Shown: piece after piece, positions 24,812 through 33,293 of the stretch | Layout: every line of letters begins with the position of its first letter | Numbering within the stretch: position 1 is the stretch's first letter | Assembly (NCBI RefSeq): GCF_003264365.1 | Contig: NZ_PYAK01000048.1 | Coordinates: 1 to 46,184, forward strand | Origin: Micromonospora noduli | Lineage (GTDB): Bacteria > Actinomycetota > Actinomycetes > Mycobacteriales > Micromonosporaceae | DNA length: 46,184 nt | Reading direction: 5' to 3' | Made by a program: the position numbers and the translations under genes | Notes under the pieces: model-generated | What the model saw: only the letters and a program-made list of their open reading frames with translations | Databases searched by the model: none | Told to the model about the DNA's origin: nothing

Positions 24812-26127
24812 CAGTGCGCCCCTACCAGGGTCTTCTCCGACAGCTTGGGTGCGGTCCGACCCTCGATGTAGTCGAGGTAGTCCTGCTTGAAGTACTGCAG
24901 CGAGGAGGTCACCGAGCTGGTCGCGCCGTCACCCAGACCGCAGAACGAGCGGCCGAGGATGTTGTCGCAGGTGTCCAGCAGGGTGTCCAGGTCTTCGTGG
25001 GTGCCCTGACCGGCGAGGATCCGCCGGTAGACCCGGACCATCCAGTAGTTGCCCTCACGGCACGGGGTGCACTTGCCGCACGACTCGTGGTGGTAGAACT
25101 CCAACCACCGGTACGTCGCGTAGACCGGGCAGTCCTGGTCGGAGAAGATCTGGGTGGCCGTGGTGCCCAGGATCGAGCCGGCCGCCGCCACCCCCTCGAA
25201 GTCCAGTGGCACGTCCAGGTGCTCAGCGGCGAGCAGCGGGGTGGACGAGCCGCCCGGGGTCCAGAACCGCAGGTTGTGGCCGGGCTGCATGCCACCGGCC
25301 AGTTCCAGCAGCTCGCGCAGCGTGACACCCATCGAGCACTCGTACTGGCCCGGGTTGGCGACCCGGCCGGACAGCGAGTAGATCATCGGCCCGGAGGACT
25401 TCTCGGTGCCCATGCTCTTCCACCAGTCGGCCCCACCGAGCACGATCGGCGGCACGCTGGCGATGGTGCCGACGTTGTTCACCACCGTCGGGCTCGCGTA
25501 CAGGCCGTGGGTGGCCGGGAACGGCGGGCGCAGCCGGGGCTGACCCCGGAACCCCTCCAGGGAGTCCAGCAGCGCCGTCTCCTCGCCGCAGATGTACGCC
25601 CCGGCGCCGGAGTGCACCACCAGCTCCAGGTCGTAGCCACTGCGCAGGATGTTCCGGCCCAGGTAACCCTTGTCGTACGCCTCCTGGACCGCGTTGCGCA
25701 GCCGACGCGCGGCGTGCACCGCCTCGCCCCGGATGTAGATGTAGGCGCGGGCGGCCCGGATCGCGTACGACGCGATGATGACGCCCTCGACCAGCGCGTG
25801 CGGGTCGTGGGTCATCAGCGGCAGGTCCTTGCAGGTGCCCGGCTCGCCCTCGTCGGCGTTGACCACCAGGTAGTGCGGCTTGCCGTCGCCCTGCGGGATG
25901 AAGCCCCACTTGAGGCCGGTGGGGAAGCCGGCGCCACCTCGGCCCCGCAGCCCGGAGTCCTTGATCAGCTGGATCAGGTCGTCCGGGTGCGCCTTGAGCG
26001 CCTTGCGCAGCGCGGCGTAGCCGTCCAGCTGCTCGTACGTGCCGATGCGCCAGGCGTCCGGCGACAGCCAGCGCTTGGTCAGCACCGGCGTCAGCTTGGC
26101 CAGCGTCTCCGGGCGGGGAGTGGTCAC
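24811..26127 (-). CDS. nuoF: NADH-quinone oxidoreductase subunit F (NADH/FMN-binding)
   Basis: A 438-residue subunit where NADH is oxidised and FMN reduced. The glycine-rich nucleotide loop is GLRGRGGAGFPTGLKWG at about residues 59-75, the FMN/NADH pocket continues in NADEGEPGTCKDL and AYICGEETALLDSLEG, and the N3 4Fe-4S cluster is in ESCGKCTPCREG. The GTG at 26127 overlaps the nuoE stop (GTGA) and gives the family length; the open frame extends far upstream but only through the low-complexity tail of nuoE in another frame. Confidence 0.97.
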   Translation of the reverse strand: MTTPRPETLAKLTPVLTKRWLSPDAWRIGTYEQLDGYAALRKALKAHPDDLIQLIKDSGLRGRGGAGFPTGLKWGFIPQGDGKPHYLVVNADEGEPGTCKDLPLMTHDPHALVEGVIIASYAIRAARAYIYIRGEAVHAARRLRNAVQEAYDKGYLGRNILRSGYDLELVVHSGAGAYICGEETALLDSLEGFRGQPRLRPPFPATHGLYASPTVVNNVGTIASVPPIVLGGADWWKSMGTEKSSGPMIYSLSGRVANPGQYECSMGVTLRELLELAGGMQPGHNLRFWTPGGSSTPLLAAEHLDVPLDFEGVAAAGSILGTTATQIFSDQDCPVYATYRWLEFYHHESCGKCTPCREGNYWMVRVYRRILAGQGTHEDLDTLLDTCDNILGRSFCGLGDGATSSVTSSLQYFKQDYLDYIEGRTAPKLSEKTLVGAH

Positions 26128-27296
26128 TTCTGGGCCCCCGTTTCGTTCGCGTCCGCCGGGCCGGCGCCGTCGGCGTCCGTCCCAGCCTTCGCTTCGGTGA
26201 GGTTGCGCTCCTGCGCCCCGGCCTCGTCGCCGGCGGGCTTGCCGTCGCCGGCCGGCGCGTTGGCCGCCACGCCGGCGGCCTCGGCCGCCCGCGCGTCGCC
26301 AGCCTGAGGCGCGGTACCGGTGCCGTCCGCCGGGACCTTCGTGCCAGGGGCATCCGGCACCGACGTGCCCGCGTCCGGCTGCCGGGTCTCGGCGGTACGC
26401 ACCTGCGGCGACTTGTCGTCCGGTGCCTTGACGTCCCGGGTGGTGCTGCCACTGGCGGCCTCCGGCTTCGCCGGCTCGGCGACCCCGGCCGCCCCCGTCG
26501 GAGCGGATGCGCCGTCGCCACCCTTGACCGGCGCCGTGCTGGCCTCGACGGGCGCCGGCTTGGCGGCCTCCGCCTTCGCCTTCGCCTCGGCGGCGGCCTT
26601 GTCGGCCTCGGCCTTGCTGCGGATCGGGGTGTTCGGGTCGAAGCCCGGCACCGAGACGCCGTGCTGCTGGGCCAGCCGCAGCCCGCGCAGGGTGGGCTCC
26701 CCCGGCCCGCCGTCGGCGACCGCGCCGTCGCGCTCGTCGGCGAAACCGGCGAGCTGCACCGCCATCTCCTTGAGCGTGCAGAGCCGCGCACCCCGGGTCG
26801 GCATCGGCCGACCGCCGGCCCGCAGCTCGTCGACCACACCGACAGCGGTGGAGGCGTCCACGCCGTCGAAGAAGTCGTAATTGACGGTCATCACCGGGCC
26901 GTAGTCGCACGCCGCCAGGCACTCGGCGTGCTCCAGCGTGATCGTGCCGTCCGCTGTGGTCTCGTCGTGCCCGACGCCCAGGTGCTCGGCGAGGGTGTCG
27001 TAGACCTCCTGGCCGCCGAGCACGTTGCACATGGTGTTGGTGCAGACGCTGACCAGGAAGTCACCGGTCGGCTTGCGCTTGTACATCGTGTAGAAGGTGG
27101 CCACCGCGCCGACCTGGGCCTTGTTCAGCCCCAGCACCTCGGCGCAGAACGCGACCCCGGCCGGGGAGACGTACCCCTCTTCGGCCTGCACCAGGTGCAG
27201 CAGCGGCAGCAACGCCGAGCGGGACCGGTCCGCCGGGTAACGGGCGATGATCTCGCGCGCCCGCTCCCGGGTCTCGTCAGTGAAAGTCGTCGTCAT
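26124..27296 (-). CDS. nuoE: NADH-quinone oxidoreductase subunit E with long disordered tail
   Basis: The thioredoxin-like 2Fe-2S subunit. Ligands are Cys85, Cys90, Cys126 and Cys130 (CTNTMC and CLAAC), and the N-terminal helix bundle (LLPLLHLVQAEEGYVSP) is standard. The conserved domain ends near residue 225 (VSVPGFDPNTPIRSK). About 165 further residues are Ala/Pro/Lys/Asp-rich, without predicted fold, ending NETGAQK. Total length is 390 against roughly 160-250 in most bacteria. The frame is intact and the stop overlaps the nuoF start, so the tail appears to be translated. An intercistronic repeat supplies its Shine-Dalgarno (GGAAGG). Confidence 0.95.
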   Translation of the reverse strand: MTTTFTDETRERAREIIARYPADRSRSALLPLLHLVQAEEGYVSPAGVAFCAEVLGLNKAQVGAVATFYTMYKRKPTGDFLVSVCTNTMCNVLGGQEVYDTLAEHLGVGHDETTADGTITLEHAECLAACDYGPVMTVNYDFFDGVDASTAVGVVDELRAGGRPMPTRGARLCTLKEMAVQLAGFADERDGAVADGGPGEPTLRGLRLAQQHGVSVPGFDPNTPIRSKAEADKAAAEAKAKAEAAKPAPVEASTAPVKGGDGASAPTGAAGVAEPAKPEAASGSTTRDVKAPDDKSPQVRTAETRQPDAGTSVPDAPGTKVPADGTGTAPQAGDARAAEAAGVAANAPAGDGKPAGDEAGAQERNLTEAKAGTDADGAGPADANETGAQK

Positions 27297-27303
27297 CAGA
27301 GCC

Positions 27304-27352
27304 GCCTTCCGTTCGCGACTGCGGGGCTCGCAAGCTCACTCCTCGCACTCAC
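27304..27352 (-). repeat. Intercistronic repeat copy at nuoD/nuoE junction
   Basis: Reading on the minus strand, it begins GTGAGTGCGAGGAGTG, has a variable middle, then GAGCCCCGCAGTCGCGA and ends with GGAAGG that serves nuoE. It shares both blocks with the copy at nuoC/nuoD (28682-28733). The start of the unit overlaps the nuoD stop. Confidence 0.8.
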
Positions 27353-28674
27353 CTGTCACACCCGCCCATGACCGGGTCCAACGAGGCGCCGCCGGCGATC
27401 ACGTCGGCGATCAGACCGCCCTCGGCCATCGCCGGGAGGGCCTGCAGGTTGACGAAGCTCGGCTCCCGGTAGTGCACCCGGTAGGGCCGGGTGCCACCGT
27501 CGGAGACCGCGTGGACGCCCAGCTCGCCGCGGGGCGCCTCGATGGCGACGTACACCTGGCCGGGCGGGACCCGGAAGCCCTCGGTCACCAGCTTGAAGTG
27601 GTGGATCAGCGACTCCATCGACTGACCCATGATCTTCGCGACGTGCTCCAGCGAGTTGCCCATGCCGTCCACGCCGATGGCGAGCTGCGCCGGCCAGGCG
27701 ATCTTGCGGTCGGCGACCATCACCGGGCCCGGACGGAGCCGGTCCAGCGCTTGCTCGACCAGCTTCATCGACTCCCGGATCTCGGCGAGCCGGACCTGGT
27801 AGCGACCCCACACGTCGCCGTCGGGGTGGGTCGGAACGTCGAACTCGTACGTCTCGTAGCCGCAGTACGGCATGGTCTTGCGCAGGTCCCAGGCGAGGCC
27901 GGCGGAGCGCAGCACCGGACCGGTGATGCCGAGGGCCACGCAGCCGGTGACGTCCAGCACCGCGACGTTCTTCGTCCGCTCGGTCCAGATCGGCTGGCCG
28001 GAGAGGAGGTCCTCGTACTCCTTGAGCTTCTTCGGCATCATCTTGAGGAACTCGCGGATCTTGACGATCGCCTCGTCCGGCACGTCCTGCGCCACACCGC
28101 CCGGCCGCACGTACGCGTGGTTCATCCGCAGGCCGGTGATGGTCTCGAAGATGTCGAGGATGTACTCCCGCTCGCGGAAGCCGTAAAGCATGATCGAGAT
28201 CGCGCCCAGCTCCATGCCGGTGGTGGCCAACCAGACCAGGTGCGACGAGATCCGGTTGAGCTCCATCATCAGCACGCGGATCGTGGTGGCCCGCTCGGTG
28301 ATGTCGTCGGTGATGCCGAGCAGCTTCTCGACCGCGAGGGCGTACGCCGTCTCGTTGAAGATCGGGGCGAGGTAGTCCATCCGGGTCACGAACGTCGAAC
28401 CCTGGACCCAGTTGCGGTATTCGAGGTTCTTCTCGATGCCGGTGTGCAGGTAGCCGATGACCGAGCGGGCCTCGCGGACCGTCTCGCCCTCCAACTCCAG
28501 GATCAGCCGCAGCACCCCGTGCGTGGACGGGTGCTGCGGACCCATGTTGACCACGATCCGCTCATCGTTGATCGGGTCGGTGCCCGAGACGATCGTGTCC
28601 CAGTCCCCACCGGTGACGGTGAAGACCCGACCCTCGTCGGTTTCGCGCTCGCTGGCGTAGTTCGACGTCGTCAC
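27349..28674 (-). CDS. nuoD: NADH-quinone oxidoreductase subunit D
   Basis: A 441-residue subunit derived from a NiFe-hydrogenase large subunit that lines the quinone cavity. Conserved parts are NMGPQHPSTHGVLRLILELEGE, GYLHTGIEKNLEYRNW, RMDYLAPIFNE and the C-terminal DPVMGGCDR. The quinone-binding His and Tyr positions (QHPSTHG, DYLAP) are kept. It starts at GTG 28674 after GGAGGG contributed by an upstream repeat. Confidence 0.97.
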   Translation of the reverse strand: MTTSNYASERETDEGRVFTVTGGDWDTIVSGTDPINDERIVVNMGPQHPSTHGVLRLILELEGETVREARSVIGYLHTGIEKNLEYRNWVQGSTFVTRMDYLAPIFNETAYALAVEKLLGITDDITERATTIRVLMMELNRISSHLVWLATTGMELGAISIMLYGFREREYILDIFETITGLRMNHAYVRPGGVAQDVPDEAIVKIREFLKMMPKKLKEYEDLLSGQPIWTERTKNVAVLDVTGCVALGITGPVLRSAGLAWDLRKTMPYCGYETYEFDVPTHPDGDVWGRYQVRLAEIRESMKLVEQALDRLRPGPVMVADRKIAWPAQLAIGVDGMGNSLEHVAKIMGQSMESLIHHFKLVTEGFRVPPGQVYVAIEAPRGELGVHAVSDGGTRPYRVHYREPSFVNLQALPAMAEGGLIADVIAGGASLDPVMGGCDR

Positions 28675-28681
28675 AGTGCCG

Positions 28682-28733
28682 GCCCTCCGATCGCGACTGC
28701 GGGGCTCCGCTCCGCTGCACTCCTCGCGCTCAC
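28682..28733 (-). repeat. Intercistronic repeat copy at nuoC/nuoD junction
   Basis: On the minus strand it runs from GTGAGCGCGAGGAGTG (its TGA is the nuoC stop) through a variable middle to GAGCCCCGCAGTCGCGA and the GGAGGG used by nuoD. It differs from the nuoD/nuoE copy mainly in the middle. It supplies both stop context and ribosome-binding site. Confidence 0.8.
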
Positions 28734-29467
28734 TGGTACGACCTCCGCTCGTTCGGCGGCTGGATCTCCGCGCCCTTGTACTCGACGGGGACGCCGCCGA
28801 GCGGGTAGTCCTTGCGCTGCGGGTGGCCCTCCCAGTCGTCCGGCATGAGGATCCGGGTCAGGTTGGGGTGGCCGTCGAAGACGATGCCGAACATGTCGTA
28901 CGCCTCGCGCTCCTGCCAGTCCGCCGTCGGGTAGATGGCGGTCACGCTGGGCAGGTGCGGGGCCTCGACGGAGACCGCGGCCTCCAGCCGGACCCGCCGC
29001 CGGTACGTCATCGAGGTGAGCAGGTAGACCACGTGCAACCGGCGCTCGTCGGCGCCGAGGTAGTCCGCACCGGACACCGAGGAGCACAGCTCGAACCGCA
29101 GCGCCAGGTCGTCCCGCATCACCTGGCACACCTCGGCGATCCGCTCCGGGCGTACGTGCAGGGTCAGCTCACCCCGGTCGACCACGACCTTCTCGATCGC
29201 GTCGTTGAAGGCCGGGTACGCCTCCTCCAGCGCGTCGCGGACCTCGTCGAAGTAGCCCCCGTACGGCCGGGACGCCTCCTCGATGGGCTGGCGCTGGCGG
29301 ACCAGGCCGCCGTAGCCGGACACGTCGCCGGTGCCCTGGTTGCCGAACATCCCGCGACCCGCCGGGCTGGCCGGCGGGTACTCGGCGGGGGCACCACTGG
29401 TGGCGCCAGCCGGCACCACCGGCAGCGGCACTCCGCCGTCGTTTGGCTTGTCCGTGGGTGACGTCAT
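28730..29467 (-). CDS. nuoC: NADH-quinone oxidoreductase subunit C
   Basis: A 245-residue peripheral-arm subunit (30-kDa family). The signature is DWQEREAYDMFGIVFDGHPNLTRILMPDDWEGHPQRKDYPL. The N-terminal 65 residues (PTDKPNDGGVPLPVVPAGATS) are Pro/Gly-rich and not conserved. The ATG at 29467 overlaps the nuoB stop (ATGA). Complex assembly depends on tight binding to NuoD. Confidence 0.96.
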   Translation of the reverse strand: MTSPTDKPNDGGVPLPVVPAGATSGAPAEYPPASPAGRGMFGNQGTGDVSGYGGLVRQRQPIEEASRPYGGYFDEVRDALEEAYPAFNDAIEKVVVDRGELTLHVRPERIAEVCQVMRDDLALRFELCSSVSGADYLGADERRLHVVYLLTSMTYRRRVRLEAAVSVEAPHLPSVTAIYPTADWQEREAYDMFGIVFDGHPNLTRILMPDDWEGHPQRKDYPLGGVPVEYKGAEIQPPNERRSYQ

Positions 29468-30141
29468 TTCGGGCCTGCCTGCGGGTGGAGGTGGTTCTGA
29501 GCGTTCATCCAGTTCTCGATGCGCAGCTGCTCCTCGCGGCCCTCGCGGACCGCCCGGGTCCACTCGGCACGCCGGGCCTTGTCGCTGCGGTACGAGGAGG
29601 GCATCGAGCCGTAGGGCACGACCGGAACGTCGCCGCGCTCCTGGCGGGCCGCCAGCATCTTGCGGCCGTTCGGGCCCAGCGGCTCATACATGATCTTCTC
29701 GCGGAGCTTGAGGATCGCGTCGATGAGCATCTCCGGCCGGGGCGGGCAGCCCGGCAGGTACATGTCGACCGGCACCACGTGGTCGACGCCCTGCACGATC
29801 GCGTAGTTGTTGAACATGCCGCCGCTGCTGGCGCAGACGCCCATCGAGAGCACCCAGCGCGGCTCGGCCATCTGGTCGTAGATCTGGCGCAGCACCGGGG
29901 CCATCTTCTGACTCACCCGGCCAGCCACGATCATCAGGTCGGCCTGCCGGGGCGACGCCCGGAAGACCTCCATGCCCCAGCGGCCCATGTCGTAGTGCGG
30001 ACCACCGGCGGCCATCATCTCGATGGCGCAGCAGGCCAGGCCGAAGGTGGCGCCCCACACGGACGACTTCCGAGACCAGTTGACCAGCTTCTCCACCGAG
30101 GTGAGCAGGACGCCGGCGGGAAGCTTCTCCTCGATGCCCAT
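29464..30141 (-). CDS. nuoB: NADH-quinone oxidoreductase subunit B
   Basis: A 225-residue subunit holding the terminal 4Fe-4S cluster N2. Ligands are the tandem Cys37-Cys38 (GLACCAIEM), Cys103 (GVCASSGGMFNNY) and Cys132 (YLPGCPPRPE). The ATG at 30141 gives the family length; longer frames run back through nuoA. The C-terminus is extended by about 50 residues relative to E. coli. Confidence 0.97.
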   Translation of the reverse strand: MGIEEKLPAGVLLTSVEKLVNWSRKSSVWGATFGLACCAIEMMAAGGPHYDMGRWGMEVFRASPRQADLMIVAGRVSQKMAPVLRQIYDQMAEPRWVLSMGVCASSGGMFNNYAIVQGVDHVVPVDMYLPGCPPRPEMLIDAILKLREKIMYEPLGPNGRKMLAARQERGDVPVVPYGSMPSSYRSDKARRAEWTRAVREGREEQLRIENWMNAQNHLHPQAGPK

Positions 30142-30155
30142 CTGACGTTCCTTCC

Positions 30156-30521
30156 TCAGTCCCAGTCCAGGCCGCCGCGCCGCCACACGTAGGCGTACGC
30201 AACGAAGACCGCGACGATGAACAGGACCATCTCCACGAAGCCGAAGATCGGCAGAGCGTCGAACGAGACCGCCCAGGGGTAGAGGAAGATGATCTCGATG
30301 TCGAAGACGATGAAGAGCATCGCCGTCAGGTAGAACTTGATCGGGAACCGCCCGCCGCCGACCGGCTGCGGGCTGGGCTCGATGCCGCACTCGTAAGCCT
30401 CGAGTTTGGCCTTGTTGTAGCGACGGGGACCGGCGAAGCGGGCGGCGCCAACGGAAAACAGCGAGAACGCCGCGGCGAGGGCGAACAGCCCGATGATCGG
30501 TGCGTAAGGCGAGAGCGACAT
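30156..30521 (-). CDS. nuoA: NADH-quinone oxidoreductase subunit A
   Basis: A 121-residue, three-helix membrane subunit and the first gene of the operon. Conserved segments are EAYECGIEPSPQPVGGGRFPIKF (the quinone-site loop with its Cys) and FIVFDIEIIFLYPWAV. The ATG at 30521 is followed by a normal NuoA length. The operon promoter should lie in the 135 bp upstream, which also holds the menJ terminator. Confidence 0.97.
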   Translation of the reverse strand: MSLSPYAPIIGLFALAAAFSLFSVGAARFAGPRRYNKAKLEAYECGIEPSPQPVGGGRFPIKFYLTAMLFIVFDIEIIFLYPWAVSFDALPIFGFVEMVLFIVAVFVAYAYVWRRGGLDWD

Positions 30522-30619
30522 CGTTTTCTCCTGCTCGTCCTTCCCTGCCCTCGGTGCTTGACGAAAATCACACTATTCACGTCCCTCGCAGTGGCAGTCG
30601 GCGGGGGTCGATCTTTGTC

Positions 30620-30649
30620 GGCATCGGCGCCGTGACCAGCGCCGATGCC
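30620..30649 (-). terminator. Hairpin between menJ and nuoA
   Basis: GGCATCGGCGC (30620-30630) and GCGCCGATGCC (30639-30649) are perfect eleven-base arms around an eight-base loop. It lies just after the menJ stop and before the nuo operon, so it most likely ends menJ transcription. Confidence 0.8.
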
Positions 30650-30656
30650 GTCCTAC

Positions 30657-31934
30657 TTATACGGCTGGGGCGGCCTTCGTCATCGCGTTGATGACCCGAT
30701 CCATCGCATCCCCGCCGCGCGGGTCGGTCAGGTTGGCCAACAGCTTGAGCACGAAACGCATCAGCGTCGGGTGCGGCATGCCGTGTTTGGTGGCGATCCG
30801 CATGATCTCGGGGCGGCCGATCAGTTTCACGAAGATGCCGCCCAGTCGGTAGTAGCCGCCGAGCCGGGCCTTCAGCTCGTTCGGGTACGCCAGCAGCGCG
30901 CGCTCGCGTTCCGGGCCGGCCGGGCGGGCGAGGGCCTGAACCATGACCTCAGCGGCCAGTTCGCCGGACTCCATCGCGTACGCGATGCCCTCACCGTTGA
31001 ACGGGTTGACCATGCCGCCCGAGTCGCCGACCAGCAGCACGCCCCGGGTGTAGTGGGGCACCCGGTTGAAGCCCATCGGCAGCGCGGCACCGAGGATCGG
31101 GCCGTCGGCGTTGGTCTCGTCGGTCATCCCCCAGTCTTCCGGGGTGTTGGCGAGCCAGTCGGTGAGCAGCCGGCGGTAGTTGGTCTTGCCGAACGCCGAG
31201 GACGAGTTGAGCACGCCGAGCCCGACGTTGACCCGCCCGTCACCGAGGCCGAAGATCCAGCCGTACCCGGGCAGCAGGTTGTCGCCGCTGTCCTTGCTGC
31301 GCAGCTCCAGCCAGGACTCCAGGTAGTTGTCCTCGTGCTTGGCCGGCGAGCGGTAGTAGCGGCGGACGGCCACACCGATCGGCCGGTCCTCCCGCTTGGC
31401 CAGCCCCAGCGCGAGCGGGAATCGGCCGGAGACGCCGTCCGCCGCGACGACCAGCGGGGCGTGGAAGGTGGTGGGCTCCTTGCCCGGCCCGACCTCCGCC
31501 TCGACGCCGGTGACGCGGCCGTCGCCGTCGAGCACCGGGCCCAGCACGTTGACGCTGGTCCGCAGTTTCGCGCCGGCGGCCACCGCCCGCTGGGCGAGCA
31601 GGTCGTCGAAGTCCAGGCGCGTGCGCACCAGACCGTAGTTGGGGAAGCTGGCCAGCTCCGGCCAGTCCAGTTCGAGGCGCACCCCGCCGCCGATGACCCG
31701 CAGGCCGCGGTTGTGCAGCCAGCCCGCCTCGGGCGAGGTGTCCACACCCATCCGGATGAGCTGGCGCACCGCGCGCGGGGTCAACCCGTCGCCGCAGACC
31801 TTCTCCCGGGGGAACTCGGTCTTCTCCAACAACAGCACCCGTACGCCGTGCCGGGCCAGGTGGTACGCAGTCGCTGACCCACCGGGACCGGCGCCCACGA
31901 CAATGACGTCGGCGTCGTGTTCCACCGCGGTCAT
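30657..31934 (-). CDS. menJ: Geranylgeranyl-reductase-family FAD protein, menaquinone reductase (MenJ-like)
   Basis: A 425-residue flavoprotein expected to saturate one isoprene unit of the menaquinone side chain. The FAD Rossmann motif GAGPGGSATAYHLA is at residues 14-27, EKTEFPREKVCGDGLTPRAV follows, and LLVGDSGGMVNPFNGEGIAYAMESGELA is the second FAD-binding region. The ATG at 31934 has GGGAGGAGG just upstream, so it is preferred over a start 12 codons earlier. The neighbours menG and nuo, and the similar menG/menJ/grcC1 grouping of M. tuberculosis, support menaquinone rather than chlorophyll or archaeal-lipid substrates. A palindromic promoter region lies about 55 bp upstream. Confidence 0.88.
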   Translation of the reverse strand: MTAVEHDADVIVVGAGPGGSATAYHLARHGVRVLLLEKTEFPREKVCGDGLTPRAVRQLIRMGVDTSPEAGWLHNRGLRVIGGGVRLELDWPELASFPNYGLVRTRLDFDDLLAQRAVAAGAKLRTSVNVLGPVLDGDGRVTGVEAEVGPGKEPTTFHAPLVVAADGVSGRFPLALGLAKREDRPIGVAVRRYYRSPAKHEDNYLESWLELRSKDSGDNLLPGYGWIFGLGDGRVNVGLGVLNSSSAFGKTNYRRLLTDWLANTPEDWGMTDETNADGPILGAALPMGFNRVPHYTRGVLLVGDSGGMVNPFNGEGIAYAMESGELAAEVMVQALARPAGPERERALLAYPNELKARLGGYYRLGGIFVKLIGRPEIMRIATKHGMPHPTLMRFVLKLLANLTDPRGGDAMDRVINAMTKAAPAV

Positions 31935-31988
31935 TCGCGCCTCCTCCCGCACGCTCGTGAAATGCTTCACAAGCCAGACGGGACGAGT

Positions 31989-32006
31989 GTATGACCGGCG
32001 TCATAC
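31989..32006 (-). promoter_or_regulatory. Palindrome overlapping candidate menJ -10 region
   Basis: GTATGAC and GTCATAC are perfect seven-base arms around CGGC. On the minus strand the edge of the palindrome reads TACACT, a fair -10 hexamer about 55 bp before the menJ start. A repressor bound here would block transcription. A second small palindrome, GTGAA/TTCAC, lies nearer the gene (31963-31976). Confidence 0.45.
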
Positions 32007-32073
32007 CAGCGCAGGATCAGGGGTACCTAACTCGCCGATGTGACACCTCATCACCGTCCACAGCGGTCAGGTG

Positions 32074-32298
32074 TCAGGCCGGGCTGGAGGCGTCCAGGCC
32101 CGCATCGACCCGAATTGTCTCCGGTAGATGCTCGCGGAGGGCCCCACCCGCCGCCCGGTCCAGTGCCGCCAACACCTCGGCGACCACCTGCCGAACCTCC
32201 ACCGGGTCGGCCCCGGCCAACTCGCGCAACTGGGAGATGAGTTCGGCCGCGTCGTCGTCGGTGGCGGCCGCCGGGTCCGCCGGGTCTGCTCCGGTCAT
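32074..32298 (-). CDS. Small acidic hypothetical protein
   Basis: A 74-residue frame from ATG 32298, beginning MTGADPADPAAATDDDAAEL. It is Ala/Asp/Glu-rich and mostly helical in character (ISQLRELAGADPVEVRQVVAEVLAALDRA). It has third-position GC bias like real genes nearby. There is no clear Shine-Dalgarno; an upstream TTG seven codons earlier is possible. I do not recognise a family. It sits in the gap between menG and menJ on the same strand. Confidence 0.55.
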   Translation of the reverse strand: MTGADPADPAAATDDDAAELISQLRELAGADPVEVRQVVAEVLAALDRAAGGALREHLPETIRVDAGLDASSPA

Positions 32299-32336
32299 GC
32301 GATCGAGCGTACGGGGCAAAGTGGACTAAAGACCGA

Positions 32337-32355
32337 TATTCACGAAACCTGAATA
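32337..32355. promoter_or_regulatory. AT-rich inverted repeat between menG and the small gene
   Basis: TATTCA and TGAATA are six-base arms around CGAAACC, in an AT-rich island within very GC-rich DNA. It lies about 40 bp upstream of the small gene and 30 bp after menG. A promoter/operator for the small gene is the simplest reading. Confidence 0.4.
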
Positions 32356-32384
32356 ATGTCCGTGCTGTCCGTACCGGTCGCCGG

Positions 32385-33095
32385 CTACTCGCGGATCCCC
32401 CGGTGCAGGGCCACCACGCCACCGGTCAGGTTGCGCCACGCCACGCGTCCCCACCCGGCCGCGGCCACCCGGCCGGCCAGCGCGGACTGCGCCGGCCAGG
32501 CCCGGACCGACTCGGCGAGATAGACGTACGCCTCGGGATTGCTCGACACCGTGCGGGCCACCGCCGGCAGCGACCGCATCAGGTACGACAGGTAGACCGT
32601 CCGGAAGACCGGGTTGACCGGGGTGCTGAACTCGCAGACCACCAGCCGGCCGCCCGGCCGGGTCACCCGGGCCAGCTCACGCAACGCCGCGTCGGTGTCG
32701 TTGACGTTGCGCAGCGCAAAGGAGATGGTCACCGCGTCGAAGCTGGCGTCGGCGAACGGCAGCCGCAGCGCGTCTCCCGCCAGCAGCGGCACCTCGGGCC
32801 GGGCCCGCTTGCCGGTGTGCAGCATCCCGAGTGACAGGTCGACCCCGACCGCGTACGCCCCGGACTGGGCCAGCTCGCGCGTCGAGACGCCGGTGCCCGC
32901 ACCCACGTCCAGCACCCGCTCGCCCGGCCGCAGCCCGAGCGCCGCCCGGGTGGACCGGCGCCAGGAGCGATCCTGGCCCAGCGAGATCACCGTGTTGGTC
33001 AGGTCGTAACGCTCTGCCACGCCGTCGAACATCGCGGCGACCTCGTGCGGCTGCTTGTCCAGACTGGCGCGCTGGCCCTGCGGGGTACGGCTCAC
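32385..33095 (-). CDS. menG: Demethylmenaquinone methyltransferase
   Basis: A 236-residue SAM-dependent C-methyltransferase of the UbiE/MenG family that completes menaquinone. The opening SRTPQGQRASLDKQPHEVAAMFDGVAERYDLTN matches the family N-terminus when started at the GTG at 33095. SAM motif I is RVLDVGAGTGVSTREL, followed by FDAVTISFALRNVNDTDAALRELARVTRPGG. A longer frame starts from TTG nine codons earlier. It is separated from the cell-wall protein gene by a terminator and is the first of the menaquinone/complex I group on this strand. Confidence 0.93.
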   Translation of the reverse strand: MSRTPQGQRASLDKQPHEVAAMFDGVAERYDLTNTVISLGQDRSWRRSTRAALGLRPGERVLDVGAGTGVSTRELAQSGAYAVGVDLSLGMLHTGKRARPEVPLLAGDALRLPFADASFDAVTISFALRNVNDTDAALRELARVTRPGGRLVVCEFSTPVNPVFRTVYLSYLMRSLPAVARTVSSNPEAYVYLAESVRAWPAQSALAGRVAAAGWGRVAWRNLTGGVVALHRGIRE

Positions 33096-33163
33096 CCCCT
33101 CACTCTGCCAGCCGCCCGCCAACCGACGTTCGCTGGGTGGGCGGCACGTAGCCCGTACGCGAA

Positions 33164-33191
33164 AGGGCGGGGTGGTCGCCCACCCCGCCCT
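33164..33191 (-). terminator. Hairpin terminator of the LPVTG protein gene
   Basis: AGGGCGGGGTGG and CCACCCCGCCCT form twelve-base perfect arms around TCGC. On the minus strand it is followed by TTTCGCG. It lies between the end of the cell-wall protein gene and the menG start. Confidence 0.75.
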
Positions 33192-33293
33192 CGCGTCGTG
33201 CCCGCGACCGTGACACCTCGGTCAGAACGCCTGTCACCATCGCACCCGTCGCGGTCGCGCCTCGCCTGCGCGCCGCTGGTCAGGGCACCTGTG

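Noticed and set aside
28671..28745. Frameshifted remnant between nuoC and nuoD
   Set aside because: Both genes are full length with normal termini; the spacer is explained by the junction repeat.
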